Shown here piece after piece: positions 8,274 through 16,475 of a DNA stretch of 50,578 bases (positions within the stretch are counted from its first letter, which is position 1; each line of letters starts with the position of its first letter). The translations under genes were made by a program, and so were the position numbers. The DNA is taken from positions 1 to 50,578 of the forward strand of contig CAZMWE010000005.1 of NCBI GenBank assembly GCA_964570005.1, given 5' to 3'. The notes under the pieces are model-generated. The model worked only from the letters and a program-made list of their open reading frames with translations, had not been told where the DNA came from and ran no database searches. The stretch comes from JAJZCD01 sp964570005 (GTDB lineage Bacteria; Patescibacteriota; Saccharimonadia; Saccharimonadales; UBA4665).

Positions 8274-8350
8274 GCCCCGTTAGCTCAATTGGATAGAGCA
8301 TTGGTTTCCGGTACCAAAGGTTGCAGGTTCGAGCCCTGTGCGGGGTACCA
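8274..8350 (+). tRNA. tRNA-Arg (anticodon CCG)
   Basis: 77 bases that fold as a full cloverleaf. The acceptor stem GCCCCGT pairs with GCGGGGT (two G-T pairs), and the D stem is GCTC/GAGC. The anticodon stem TTGGT/ACCAA holds loop TTCCGGT, giving anticodon CCG (codon CGG). The variable loop is five bases and the T arm is GCAGG/CCTGT with loop TTCGAGC. Discriminator A and an encoded CCA (8348-8350) follow. Confidence 0.95.
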
Positions 8351-8402
8351 ATCCTCCGTTAGCAATTTCTAGTCCATACTCTGTCAGCTTTATTCAAACC
8401 AT

Positions 8403-8948
8403 CTAAAAGTTAGACCTTACTACCGACAGACCTATGGTACTTCTCTGTTTGAACGAGTCAACATACTCGGCAATTTGCGGAATGGTTATTTGCTCCTGTA
8501 AGGTAGTAGGAATATCCGAACGTACATACGTACCATTCTTAATGAAGATCACTTGATGAACATCAATGTGTCCGTAATCAATCCAGTGGCACAGCCTATA
8601 TTGCTGCTTGGCCGATGAGGTTAAGACATCGCAAGTAGGTTTTACGCTTTTTGGATCATAGTTCTGTTGGGCTGTACCAATTGAGCTATTGGCCTTATAC
8701 TCCTGAATTTCGTAAACCCAGTCAGCTGTTCTAAAGTTCTGCTCGACTGTTTTGGAATCTGGCAAGATGCTAATTCGCCGTGCCTTAATGGATACGTTGG
8801 ATGGTAAATATGAGGGCTCATAGTATTTAAAACCCACACTTGGGTTGAATAGTCGAAAGATGAGCCAGCCCACTACAAAAATTACTACTACAAATATACT
8901 GAGCAAAAGCCGTTTTTTATTTCGTTGATTATTGGAGTCAGCGAGCAT
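8403..8948 (-). CDS. Membrane-anchored protein, unknown function
   Basis: 181 residues: a short basic N-terminus (NKKR), one TM segment at about 14-34, then a soluble domain of about 145 residues, presumably outside. The domain has two cysteines (TCDVL and RLCHWID) that could form a disulfide, and it ends in a predicted helix. It starts 8 bases after TATAGA with no ribosome-binding site. Such small anchored orphans are common in CPR genomes. No family recognised. Confidence 0.78.
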   Translation of the reverse strand: MLADSNNQRNKKRLLLSIFVVVIFVVGWLIFRLFNPSVGFKYYEPSYLPSNVSIKARRISILPDSKTVEQNFRTADWVYEIQEYKANSSIGTAQQNYDPKSVKPTCDVLTSSAKQQYRLCHWIDYGHIDVHQVIFIKNGTYVRSDIPTTLQEQITIPQIAEYVDSFKQRSTIGLSVVRSNF

Positions 8949-9214
8949 AAATACATTCTATAATCAGGTTGCTATTGAAGTTTAGCTCCAGCGTCGTTAA
9001 TTAATATTACACCATCTACGTTAGCACATGGGAGGTAATTAAGGGTTCAGGCCCTTTATCCCGAGCAAGAGTAGTCACCGTACGAAGTTGAGGTTACATT
9101 TCACCGTAGGACTCGTCAAATGGAGTAATCTGCCTTAAGCGGGCGGCTACTCTATACTTTCGAGACCGCTAAGCCAAAGTTAAGCGAGGTAAAGCCTTTG
9201 TTACTTATTTGGGG
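8949..9214. other. Intergenic region, no gene seen
   Basis: About 270 bases between divergent genes. Apart from the -10 boxes at its two ends I see no ORF of note, no hairpin with a T-tract and no RNA gene. Confidence 0.5.
8957..8962 (-). promoter_or_regulatory. -10 box TATAGA, leaderless start
   Basis: TATAGA ends 8 bases before the ATG at 8948; no Shine-Dalgarno site. Confidence 0.45.
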
Positions 9215-9220
9215 TACAAT
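9215..9220 (+). promoter_or_regulatory. -10 box TACAAT, leaderless start
   Basis: TACAAT ends exactly 7 bases before the ATG at 9228. The spacing excludes an in-frame upstream start at 9198, which would precede the box. Confidence 0.6.
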
Positions 9221-9227
9221 CAACGGC

Positions 9228-9698
9228 ATGAGTAATGACATTCCAAAAGTTGGCGTAGGAATAATCGTTATTAAAAAGCACGGTGGTAAGCAGTACGTGA
9301 TGCTCCACCAACGCAAAGGCAGTCATGCCGCAAACTATTGGGGAAGCGGCGGAGGCCATCTTGAGCTTGGAGAATCACTGATGGCGGGAGCTCTGAGAGA
9401 ACTAAAAGAAGAGGCGGGTGAAGACTTAAGAGTTGCCAACCCAACCTTTCTTGGAGTCTACAACTTTACTGAGCTAGCACCCAAGCATTATGTTGATGTG
9501 TCGTTCTTGGCAGAGTATGTTAGCGGCGAGCCGACCAACCACGCCCCGAAAGAGACAACCGACTGGCAGTGGTTTGACCTAGAAGATCTGCCGAAGCCAC
9601 TTTTCCCACCAGTGGCCGTATATCTAAAAGCACTAGAGACTGGCGAAAAATTCTTTGATACACATGTCAAAGTCTACGAACCCGATATCAATCGCTAA
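9228..9698 (+). CDS. Nudix hydrolase (nucleotide triphosphate diphosphatase type)
   Basis: 156 residues. The Nudix box lies at residues 43-65: G43, E49, R57-E58, E61-E62 and G64. The layout (VGVGIIVIKK, MLHQRKGSHAANYWGSGGGH, then TDWQWFDLEDLP near the end) is that of MutT/NUDT15-like enzymes that hydrolyse nucleotide triphosphates; the substrate is inferred only. It is the second Nudix protein in the window, unrelated to the 4452-4979 product outside the box. Monocistronic with its own leaderless promoter. Confidence 0.9.
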   Translation: MSNDIPKVGVGIIVIKKHGGKQYVMLHQRKGSHAANYWGSGGGHLELGESLMAGALRELKEEAGEDLRVANPTFLGVYNFTELAPKHYVDVSFLAEYVSGEPTNHAPKETTDWQWFDLEDLPKPLFPPVAVYLKALETGEKFFDTHVKVYEPDINR

Positions 9699-9762
9699 CC
9701 CGTAGCATATGCTGCAGCAGTTCTGAAGCCCGTTACTAGGCAATCCGACAATCGCCGGAACA

Positions 9763-9792
9763 TTGGAGCCGGTGGTCCGGTTGTGGGATAAT
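9763..9792 (+). promoter_or_regulatory. -35/-10 promoter of the cohesin-like gene
   Basis: TTGGAG (9763-9768), an 18-base spacer, then GATAAT (9787-9792). It gives a leader of about 15 bases without a Shine-Dalgarno site. The promoter overlaps an upstream in-frame TTG at 9763, which is therefore not the start. Confidence 0.5.
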
Positions 9793-9813
9793 AAGCTTGT
9801 AATCATAACCGGC

Positions 9814-11010
9814 ATGCTGACAAAACAAACCTGGCTGCGATCCCGCGGACGCCTGTGGCAAACAAGCGTAGTTATTGGAGTCGTGCTGCTGGTGATCAGT
9901 CCGGCACGCCAGGCGTTTGCCACCGGCGGGACAGCCGGGTTCGCCTTTGCCGATAACAACAGCACATTTAAGGTTGGCGGTACTATTGACGTGGAATTGC
10001 TCGAATCTGGCACAAATGTACAGACCGTATGGGCCAACCTCAGCTACCCGACATCCCGATTGCAATTTCAGCAAGCTAATTTCGATAACAGTCTCGATAT
10101 GGCGGCAGCGGGCGGCGTTAATTGCTCTGTCGATCCGGCGTCCGGCAACGGCCGGGTAAGCCTCCGCTGTACCGCGCTAACTCCGGCCAACGGCACCGAA
10201 ATAGTTGCCGACTTACGGTTTGCAGTAGCTGGACCTGGAACCGCCACACTGGCTATGGCGGCGGGTGGAAATAGCGCGACCGACATCACCGACAGCACCG
10301 GCAGCAGCATTTGGGACGGCTCCCTGCCACATGTGACTTACACGCTCCAGGGTAAGGCGGGAGGCGCTGCAGCAACGGTTCCGCCCGGCGTATCAAACAG
10401 CGGGTCGGGCAACAATTCTACCGGAGGGGGTACGCCAGCCAGCAATAACATTGTACCTGGTAGCAGCACATCCATTGCCCAGGGGCCAAACGGCTCACTA
10501 GATTTTGCCATAGCTGACGCGCTGGGTCGGCCTTTGGGCGGCGCACGCGTGGCCATCAACGACAACACCATACACTACACTGACACGGAGGGTAAAACCG
10601 ACTTCAGTCTGGCAGCCGGCACGTACCGTGTCAGCGTAACCGCCCCGGGCATGGTCGCCCGATCTTTTGAGGCGACCGTCGCAACAAGCGGGAACAAACG
10701 CCTTTCAATGCAGTTATCGCCGGCAGCACCGGGTGCGGCACTCGGATTATTCGCTGTAATTATACTGGCAGCATATTTCGGCCGGTCACGTCTGCACAGC
10801 TTACTCCTGATGTTGCCGTTCAAACAGTTCCGGCCAGCCGGTTCGATGCCCGTAACCGGCATTGTGGTGGGCGACGGCGGGCTTACGTCAGACAGCGCGC
10901 CGGCAAACAGCCCCCTGCCTCAGCCGCCTACACCCCCGGCACCCTCCCCCCTGGCGCAACCGAGCCAGCCACCCACTACGCAGCCCCCCTACCCTGGACA
11001 GCCCCGGTAG
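9814..11010 (+). CDS. Secreted, membrane-anchored protein with cohesin-like domain
   Basis: 398 residues from ATG 9814. Signal segment 12-36 (cleavage near AFA/TGG), a cohesin-like beta domain at about 40-178 (FKVGGTIDVELLESGTNVQT, ANLSYPTSRLQF, VADLRFAVAGPGTATL), a Gly/Ser/Asn linker, and a carboxypeptidase-regulatory-like beta sandwich at 226-302 (DALGRPLGGARVAI, AGTYRVSVTAPG). A TM segment follows at about 306-323, then a basic, Pro-rich cytoplasmic tail. Cohesins bind dockerins or act as adhesion modules; no dockerin partner is seen in this window. Likely a cell-surface adhesion or scaffold protein. Confidence 0.8.
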   Translation: MLTKQTWLRSRGRLWQTSVVIGVVLLVISPARQAFATGGTAGFAFADNNSTFKVGGTIDVELLESGTNVQTVWANLSYPTSRLQFQQANFDNSLDMAAAGGVNCSVDPASGNGRVSLRCTALTPANGTEIVADLRFAVAGPGTATLAMAAGGNSATDITDSTGSSIWDGSLPHVTYTLQGKAGGAAATVPPGVSNSGSGNNSTGGGTPASNNIVPGSSTSIAQGPNGSLDFAIADALGRPLGGARVAINDNTIHYTDTEGKTDFSLAAGTYRVSVTAPGMVARSFEATVATSGNKRLSMQLSPAAPGAALGLFAVIILAAYFGRSRLHSLLLMLPFKQFRPAGSMPVTGIVVGDGGLTSDSAPANSPLPQPPTPPAPSPLAQPSQPPTTQPPYPGQPR

Positions 11011-11093
11011 CCCGCTTGTGGCTAGCGCACTGTAAATGTAGAGAGATTATTACCATTTCGTCGGATAATCAGCACTGCTGCCGACAGAAAAGG

Positions 11094-11121
11094 TTGTAAT
11101 TATTGCGCTTTCGCTTACACT
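11094..11121 (+). promoter_or_regulatory. -35/-10 promoter of the Pro/Ser/Thr-rich membrane protein
   Basis: TTGTAA (11094-11099), 16-base spacer, TACACT (11116-11121). Transcription would start near 11128, about 17 bases before the ATG, with no clear ribosome-binding site. Confidence 0.5.
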
Positions 11122-11144
11122 AATGAATAGTAAAAAGCGGTTTT

Positions 11145-11948
11145 ATGGAACCAGGCAATAACACATCTTCAGGGTCGGCACCGCGACCACAATCAGGCAC
11201 ATCAAACCGGCCAGTTCAGCCGATTGTTCGCCGACCTGTGGTTGACGGCTTTGTGGCTCATCGGCCACAATCAGGCATGCGGCCAGTTATGCACTCGCCG
11301 TCTGCAACATCGGCCGGTACTCCTGCTCTTTCACCGCGACCGCAAGCCCAGTCACACGCCCAGCCGGTATCTCGGCCGGTTCAGCCACAACCTGGGATAA
11401 CACGGCCTGCGGCTCCGAATAGCTTGTCAACGACGACATCAACGACCTCATCAACTGCCACGCAGCACTCATCCAGCTCCACGTCCGACGATCAATCGCC
11501 AGCCAAAAGCCATGGTCCGCGCGAAAAAAACCGCACGGGGCACGCCGGTCTGGTCGGCTTTATAGTGTTCATTCTGCTCGGCGCCCTCCTGGCTTCACCC
11601 CTACTGCCAGGTAAGATCATGGACAGCTTGCCCCTATCATCAACTACTTACTCAACAGGTGATTCCAGCCTGGACTGTCTTGGTAAGCAAGGTTCCGTCA
11701 GTAGTACTACCAAGTACAGCGCTAAGGCCGGCTCGCCCATTACTTACACTTCGGCTACCACGACTACGCAAACCGCAACCTGTGATGGGCAGCCCCAGAG
11801 CGCCACGGTCGGCCGCACTTCGCAGTTCAATATCTTGGGATTAGTCACAGATGTTGTCGTGGCCCTCGTGGTGGCTATCGTGTTCGCACGCGTCTGGCGG
11901 CTCATTTTCGGCGAGAAACGACATCCGTCACGCCACCGCGACGAGTAA
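11145..11948 (+). CDS. Two-TM membrane protein with Pro/Ser/Thr-rich N-terminal tail
   Basis: 267 residues. Residues 1-130 are low complexity and repetitive, with recurring RPQSG and RPVQP elements, ending in a Ser/Thr run and a basic stretch. TM1 lies at 134-154, an extracytoplasmic loop at 155-228 contains two cysteines (C178, C213) that could pair, and TM2 lies at 229-249, followed by a basic tail. The positive-inside rule puts both ends in the cytoplasm. It follows the cohesin-like gene but has its own promoter. Family not recognised. Confidence 0.72.
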   Translation: MEPGNNTSSGSAPRPQSGTSNRPVQPIVRRPVVDGFVAHRPQSGMRPVMHSPSATSAGTPALSPRPQAQSHAQPVSRPVQPQPGITRPAAPNSLSTTTSTTSSTATQHSSSSTSDDQSPAKSHGPREKNRTGHAGLVGFIVFILLGALLASPLLPGKIMDSLPLSSTTYSTGDSSLDCLGKQGSVSSTTKYSAKAGSPITYTSATTTTQTATCDGQPQSATVGRTSQFNILGLVTDVVVALVVAIVFARVWRLIFGEKRHPSRHRDE

Positions 11949-11963
11949 CCATAAGAAGATCGT

Positions 11964-12731
11964 TCACCCTTTGTCTTCCAGCGTCTCATCCGGAAATACT
12001 TCCGGAGGTTTAACCGATCCATAACGAAGATAGGGCCTAAGGTCCACATCCCGGCCTTTTTGTGCGGTAAGTATAAAATTCTGCGGCAGCCACAAGCTGT
12101 AACCGTGACTCGCCAGAAAGATATCGACCGTATTGAAGCTACGCATCGCGGCCGTATACACTTCGCGGAGCGTTCGGACGGCTGAGCCGTGATAGCCGCT
12201 TATCACATTCATAGCCAACACGCCCATGACTTCAAGGTGACTCAGATACGCTTGAAATGCTTGCAGTGTTTTAAGCTCACGCGGAATGGCGGTGTGGCTA
12301 TAGGCGTCTATAAGGATCAGGTCGTACCGCATGCCGTGTTCGCGCAGGTAACTGCGGCCATCGGTGGTAAAAATACGTAACCGGTCACTATCCGGCAGAT
12401 TAAAAAAACGCCTGGCCAGCTCCGGCAAACCAGGATCAACTTCAACGACGTCGATATGCGTATGTGGCAACACCTGCAGCAGCACCGTCGGCAGTGTGAA
12501 CACCCCGCCGCCGATCAGCAGAATTCGTTCCGGTATCAAACCGACCGCTAATTCGTATAGGCGTTGGTTGTAGTCGAACAACAAGTCAGCGTTGTCATCC
12601 TGCGCCACCCCCGATTGTGCAGCATAACCGTCACCGCTATACAGTACCCGCGCGGGCCGACCGTCATAAAGCTCATCCACCACCTGGTAGTGACTGTACG
12701 GCGTATCGCCTTCCCAAAGGATATGCTGCAT
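11964..12731 (-). CDS. Spermidine-synthase-like methyltransferase-fold protein
   Basis: 255 residues. It has the Rossmann core of the spermine/spermidine synthase family: ILLIGGGVFTLP (70-81), VVEVDPGLPELA (95-106), TTDGRSYL (122-129) and YDLILIDAYSH (136-146). The N-terminal GDTPYSHYQV also matches the family. The aminopropyltransferase catalytic stretch DxxDP is replaced by IDAYSHTAIP, so true spermidine synthesis is doubtful; it may act on another decarboxylated-SAM or SAM substrate. Leaderless start 8 bases after TATACT. It converges with the 11145 gene, 15 bases away. Confidence 0.8.
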   Translation of the reverse strand: MQHILWEGDTPYSHYQVVDELYDGRPARVLYSGDGYAAQSGVAQDDNADLLFDYNQRLYELAVGLIPERILLIGGGVFTLPTVLLQVLPHTHIDVVEVDPGLPELARRFFNLPDSDRLRIFTTDGRSYLREHGMRYDLILIDAYSHTAIPRELKTLQAFQAYLSHLEVMGVLAMNVISGYHGSAVRTLREVYTAAMRSFNTVDIFLASHGYSLWLPQNFILTAQKGRDVDLRPYLRYGSVKPPEVFPDETLEDKG

Positions 12732-12739
12732 CTGTTATC

Positions 12740-12745
12740 AGTATA
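12740..12745 (-). promoter_or_regulatory. -10 box TATACT, leaderless start
   Basis: TATACT ends 8 bases before the ATG at 12731; no ribosome-binding site. Confidence 0.55.
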
Positions 12746-12763
12746 TACCTGAGATAACAACCC

Positions 12764-13342
12764 TTACGATGAAACGTGATGCAACAGCATCAGTAACGTG
12801 TCGTAATGTTCCCAGCAAAGCCAGAGATCAAATGCCAACAACGCGGGCAACACCACGCACGTCTCAACCCATTTGCCGGTAGTAATGCGCAACCTTTTAA
12901 GCGGCGGGAAGCCGAATTTAACAGGAATAGGCAGCAGCCATGGTACACCTTCTTTGGTCACCGTATCCATGACAAGGTGGCTAACGTAGCCGATCAAAAA
13001 GGCATACCACACTAGTTGGGTATCAACATGCGGCACTAGCGGATGCAAGAAATGTAATAGCAGGTTGCACAGCCAGCCGAACAGCGCCAACCCAAGAATA
13101 GAGTGGCTAATAAACCGATGCCCGCCGAGCAACTTGCCAAATACCTTGCCCACGACATGCCCCTCCGGCAAATTGCGCCACAGCGGCGCCGTCGGCTGGT
13201 CGATGTCGGGCGCAATACCGCCGACCTGATTAGCAAATACTGCCAGCAGCAGCGTGCTCAAGCGCAAGCCCTCCGGCACGCTCACTAACACTGCGACCAG
13301 CAAAGCCGTAATCGCCGCTAAGTCATGCGTCCGTGCCGTCAT
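12764..13342 (-). CDS. YdjM/DUF457-type membrane-bound metal-dependent hydrolase
   Basis: 192 residues with about five TM segments. The conserved polar motifs of the family are present: PDIDQP in the first loop, GHRFISHS in the middle (the HR..SHS signature) and SHLVMDTVTKEG later, all able to bind metal. Homologues such as E. coli YdjM are inner-membrane proteins of unknown substrate, some SOS-regulated. The ATG lies 7 bases after TACAAT, a textbook leaderless spacing, only 15 bases upstream of the uvrC stop. Confidence 0.87.
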   Translation of the reverse strand: MTARTHDLAAITALLVAVLVSVPEGLRLSTLLLAVFANQVGGIAPDIDQPTAPLWRNLPEGHVVGKVFGKLLGGHRFISHSILGLALFGWLCNLLLHFLHPLVPHVDTQLVWYAFLIGYVSHLVMDTVTKEGVPWLLPIPVKFGFPPLKRLRITTGKWVETCVVLPALLAFDLWLCWEHYDTLLMLLHHVSS

Positions 13343-13349
13343 GCGTTCT

Positions 13350-13355
13350 ATTGTA
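13350..13355 (-). promoter_or_regulatory. -10 box TACAAT, leaderless start
   Basis: TACAAT ends 7 bases before the ATG at 13342. It overlaps the last bases upstream of the uvrC stop at 13358. Confidence 0.55.
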
Positions 13356-13357
13356 GC

Positions 13358-14950
13358 TTATGCTTGCTCGTTTTGAGCCTCGGCGGCCGCTCTTTGTTCT
13401 TTGCGGAGGGGACGGAGATACTGTTTGAGGATGGCCGCCTTCTTGTCGCCAACGACTTTAGCGAGCTCCCAGTCGCGTGCCTGCAGCACGCCGCGCATAC
13501 TGCCGAAAGTTTTAATCAGCTTCTTACGGGTGGCCGGACCGATGGTCGGCACATCGTCAAGCAGACTTGCGGTTTGCTGCTTGCTTCTGAGCGTACTGTG
13601 ATAGGTGACTGCGAACCGGTGCGACTCATCCCGAATCCGTTGAATGAGCTTAATAACGTCATCATATTTATGGATTTTGCCGCCGCCACGCAAATTTAAG
13701 CTGTGTCCGGACGTTTTAAACAACCCCGGGTGTAAATTAACCGTCACGAAATCGTTACTGCTTTGAACGGTATATTCCGGGCCGCTCACGAGTCCCGATA
13801 TATCAATATTTGATCCGTCAATTTTAATGATGATTTCTTCCTCGCGTTTGGCCACACCGATAATTGGAATATACGTACCGTGCTCCGCCTGAGCCTCGAC
13901 GGCGGCACTCACTTGCTGCGTGCCGCCGTCTATTAGAATCAGGTCCGGGACGCCCCAGTCCTTCAGGTGTTTTTCATTCAAACGGCGCAGCAGCGTCTCA
14001 CGAATATTACCCGGGTCATCGTTGCGCTGCGATGTCTTGAATTTGCGATATTCACCCTTGTCGCTCACGCCGTTCGTAAACACCACCATGCTCGCCACCA
14101 CGTTCGTGCCCTGTGTGTGCGATATGTCGTAGCCTTCAATGCGCTTGGGATAGTCGCCGAGCCTCAGTAGTTCGGTTAGCCCGCTCAGGGCCCGATCTTT
14201 GGATATATCCAAAAACTCTTTGTCGCTAAACACGATCTGTTTGCTTAAGTTCTGCAATAAAAATAACTGGTTGCGGTAATGTGCAGCTGTTTCATAATCC
14301 TGAGTTTTGGCCGCCTGCTTCATGTCATGCTCTATTTCTTTGATGATGGCCGTACGCTTGCCTTCAATGACGGACATCAGTTTGCGCAGGTTTTTGCGAT
14401 AATCTTCCAGACTGGTTTTGCCTTCCTCCAGACCTGGGTCAAGACCGAGGTGGTAGTGCAGCGTGGCGCGCTTTTGGCCGGCAGTACGCCGTGTGGCATA
14501 CGGGAAAATCCGGCGCAAAAGTTTAAGCGCCTGGCGCACGGCGTAGGTTGAAAAATATGGACCGAAGTAGCGGGCGCCGTCATCGAGCGGCCGGCGCGTA
14601 GTTGTGACGGTCGGGTAGTCGCTGTCGTAGTCGATGCGGATATAGCTCATCGCCTTATCATCGCGCAGCAAAATGTTGTAGCGCGGCATATAGCGACGGA
14701 TCATTTCCGCTTCCAAAAATAGCGCTTCCAACTCGCTGTCCACAACCATCCAATCGGTGTCGTGGATTTCCTCCACTAGCGCTTCGGTTTTGGGATCGCG
14801 CGCTCGAGAGGCCTGAAAATACTGCCGCACACGGTTACGCAGCACGGCCGCCTTGCCCACATAAATAATCTCGCCGGATGTATCTTTATGGAAATACACC
14901 CCCGGCTCTTTGGGCAGGGTTTTTAACTTGGCTTCCAGCGCCTTGTTCAC
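13358..14950 (-). CDS. uvrC: UvrABC system protein C
   Basis: 530 residues from GTG 14950. UvrC makes the two incisions in nucleotide excision repair. The GIY-YIG nuclease opens the protein (GVYFHKDTSGEIIYVGKA, about 14-90), a UVR domain that contacts UvrB lies at about 195-235, the RNase-H-like 5' nuclease begins near EGYDISHTQG, and a helix-hairpin-helix pair near the end has VPTIGPATRKKLIKTFGS. It is shorter than most UvrC proteins (about 600). The GTG is chosen because TATACT lies 6 bases upstream; a longer in-frame start at 14980 would place that box inside the gene. Confidence 0.95.
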   Translation of the reverse strand: MNKALEAKLKTLPKEPGVYFHKDTSGEIIYVGKAAVLRNRVRQYFQASRARDPKTEALVEEIHDTDWMVVDSELEALFLEAEMIRRYMPRYNILLRDDKAMSYIRIDYDSDYPTVTTTRRPLDDGARYFGPYFSTYAVRQALKLLRRIFPYATRRTAGQKRATLHYHLGLDPGLEEGKTSLEDYRKNLRKLMSVIEGKRTAIIKEIEHDMKQAAKTQDYETAAHYRNQLFLLQNLSKQIVFSDKEFLDISKDRALSGLTELLRLGDYPKRIEGYDISHTQGTNVVASMVVFTNGVSDKGEYRKFKTSQRNDDPGNIRETLLRRLNEKHLKDWGVPDLILIDGGTQQVSAAVEAQAEHGTYIPIIGVAKREEEIIIKIDGSNIDISGLVSGPEYTVQSSNDFVTVNLHPGLFKTSGHSLNLRGGGKIHKYDDVIKLIQRIRDESHRFAVTYHSTLRSKQQTASLLDDVPTIGPATRKKLIKTFGSMRGVLQARDWELAKVVGDKKAAILKQYLRPLRKEQRAAAEAQNEQA

Positions 14951-14956
14951 ACTCTT

Positions 14957-14962
14957 AGTATA
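14957..14962 (-). promoter_or_regulatory. -10 box TATACT, leaderless GTG start of uvrC
   Basis: TATACT ends 6 bases before GTG 14950; no Shine-Dalgarno site. Confidence 0.5.
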
Positions 14963-14992
14963 TAGGGCTGTCCTTTGCACCGGAAGTATGAC

Positions 14993-15289
14993 CTAGCCGG
15001 TCGTAGACGTTTCATTCAGCATGAGATCTATACTATCAGGCGTTATCAGCCGCTCTGTCATATCTGCGAAGTAACGTTCACTGGCTTGCACGGCTGCCGG
15101 ATCATCGCCAATGTAGCGTAATCCCAGCTGGCCTAGCGCGAGCTCGTCAGTTGTTGACCGAACACGTGCGCGTTGGTGCGTATCGATTTGGCCGTCTCTT
15201 AGAACCATACCCATTCTTGCGAGCAGCTCCCGGTTAGTAAGCTTCTTATCTTCAGAACGCTCACGAACACTATAGAGCAAGCCAGGCAA
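14993..15289 (-). CDS. Small hypothetical protein
   Basis: 98 residues from a TTG start with GGAGGGG ten bases upstream, a spacing at the long end. The composition is protein-like (charged helices, LGQLGLRYIGDDPAAVQASE, then DMTERLITPDSIDLML) without cysteines or TM segments. It belongs to a 1.5-kb block of orphans between uvrC and the MYG1-family gene. No family recognised; it might be a spurious frame. Confidence 0.5.
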   Translation of the reverse strand: MPGLLYSVRERSEDKKLTNRELLARMGMVLRDGQIDTHQRARVRSTTDELALGQLGLRYIGDDPAAVQASERYFADMTERLITPDSIDLMLNETSTTG

Positions 15290-15463
15290 CCAATCGTCAC
15301 CCCTCCGTTGTGAATCCGGTCTGGTAACTGCTATATGAACCGTATAAACCCCTCTCGACGATCGTCATCCTCCCATACATACCATTAGGCCTATTTAACA
15401 GCATCAACAATATCCGCGGCCAGACATCATCTAGCGAAGCATCTCTACCATTGTGCTGTCTAC

Positions 15464-15745
15464 TTAGACATGGCGCTTCGCCAGGACAGCCATTTGGTAC
15501 TGGTAGAAGTTTGTCCTACCATCGCCAGTCGCATAGCCTACACCGCTACTGAATTCACCTTGAGCCATGCAGACAAGATTGGCAATATAAGGGCTCCTGC
15601 CTGCATATGGACCACTAGGCTGATTAAGTTCTATCAGATCCGCTTCTGGGCCTCTCAGAGCAGTCCGGATGAGTTCGCTCAGTTCCGTAGCATACTCTAT
15701 ACGGCTTCTTTGGGGATGTTGGTTGTGAGAGACTACGGAGTTCAT
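15464..15745 (-). CDS. Small hypothetical protein
   Basis: 93 residues, soluble, with a helical first half (YATELSELIRTALRG) and a Gly/aromatic second half (GEFSSGVGYATGDGRTNFYQ). A TATAAT at 15774-15779 (minus strand) lies upstream and could drive it with a leader of about 20 bases. An overlapping plus-strand frame of similar length exists, so the strand call is tentative. No homologue recognised. Confidence 0.42.
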   Translation of the reverse strand: MNSVVSHNQHPQRSRIEYATELSELIRTALRGPEADLIELNQPSGPYAGRSPYIANLVCMAQGEFSSGVGYATGDGRTNFYQYQMAVLAKRHV

Positions 15746-15867
15746 ACGGCATTTAAAATTAAGATTACCACTCTATTATAGATAGGATGTCAATTTCGTG
15801 TTGCTTCTAGGGAATAGCTGCGTCCGCCGCCGAGTTGCAAGAAGCTTGGCTGGTTCACTGAGGAGTA

Positions 15868-16467
15868 ATGCGTTTTACATCCATGCCGTGCTCAGCGTGC
15901 TTCAATAGTGCCATGACCACTGCCGGGAGACCGTACGTTGAATCAATTGCCAAAGCACATAGACTGGAGCATGCTTCGTATCTTTCTGCTCCGATACTCA
16001 CCGGTGAAATAGTACCGTTGATCGGAGACCCGAAAGTTTCGGCGCGATATCCTGATTCTCTCGTTTCAGACCCGCTCGATAGGAGTCTCAAAGCTACCTT
16101 CGAACCAGTGCACATGTTGTACCGCGCGATTGCAAAACAGCTTGATGAGACTATGCCCATAGATGCAAGCTCACAGTGGGATATTGATGGCATTGGAGTA
16201 CGAAACGCTATGCTGCCGCGTAGAAGCACCCCAAGACAGCTGGGGCAATTTACTATCAGGCTCATTAGCCCTGGCGATCTGACAGAAGCGCAACGGCAGG
16301 CAACCCTGTACGCCGCTGAATCGTGCCCGGCCGTCAATAACAGCCAACTGGCATTCAGCCTGCATGCAAATCACGCGGGCGAAGCGGTTGCCTGCATCGT
16401 GGGCACTCAACTACGCGCACGCACGGAGCCTCCAGCGAAGCTCTACATTGCCGGCGCACTGATTTAG
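15868..16467 (+). CDS. Hypothetical protein
   Basis: 199 residues, no TM segment. GAGGAG sits only two bases before the ATG, so translation may begin at the ATG five codons on. The composition looks like a folded soluble protein (YPDSLVSDPLDRSLKATFEP, FTIRLISPGDLTEAQRQATL). A minus-strand frame across the same bases is Ser/Cys/Arg-rich and is judged a shadow. It converges with the MYG1-family gene 8 bases away. No family recognised. Confidence 0.58.
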   Translation: MRFTSMPCSACFNSAMTTAGRPYVESIAKAHRLEHASYLSAPILTGEIVPLIGDPKVSARYPDSLVSDPLDRSLKATFEPVHMLYRAIAKQLDETMPIDASSQWDIDGIGVRNAMLPRRSTPRQLGQFTIRLISPGDLTEAQRQATLYAAESCPAVNNSQLAFSLHANHAGEAVACIVGTQLRARTEPPAKLYIAGALI

Positions 16468-16475
16468 CCGGCAGC

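Noticed and set aside
15855..16337. Minus-strand frame of 160 codons
   Set aside because: Ser/Cys/Arg-rich composition typical of an antisense shadow; the plus-strand frame 15868-16467 is longer and more protein-like.
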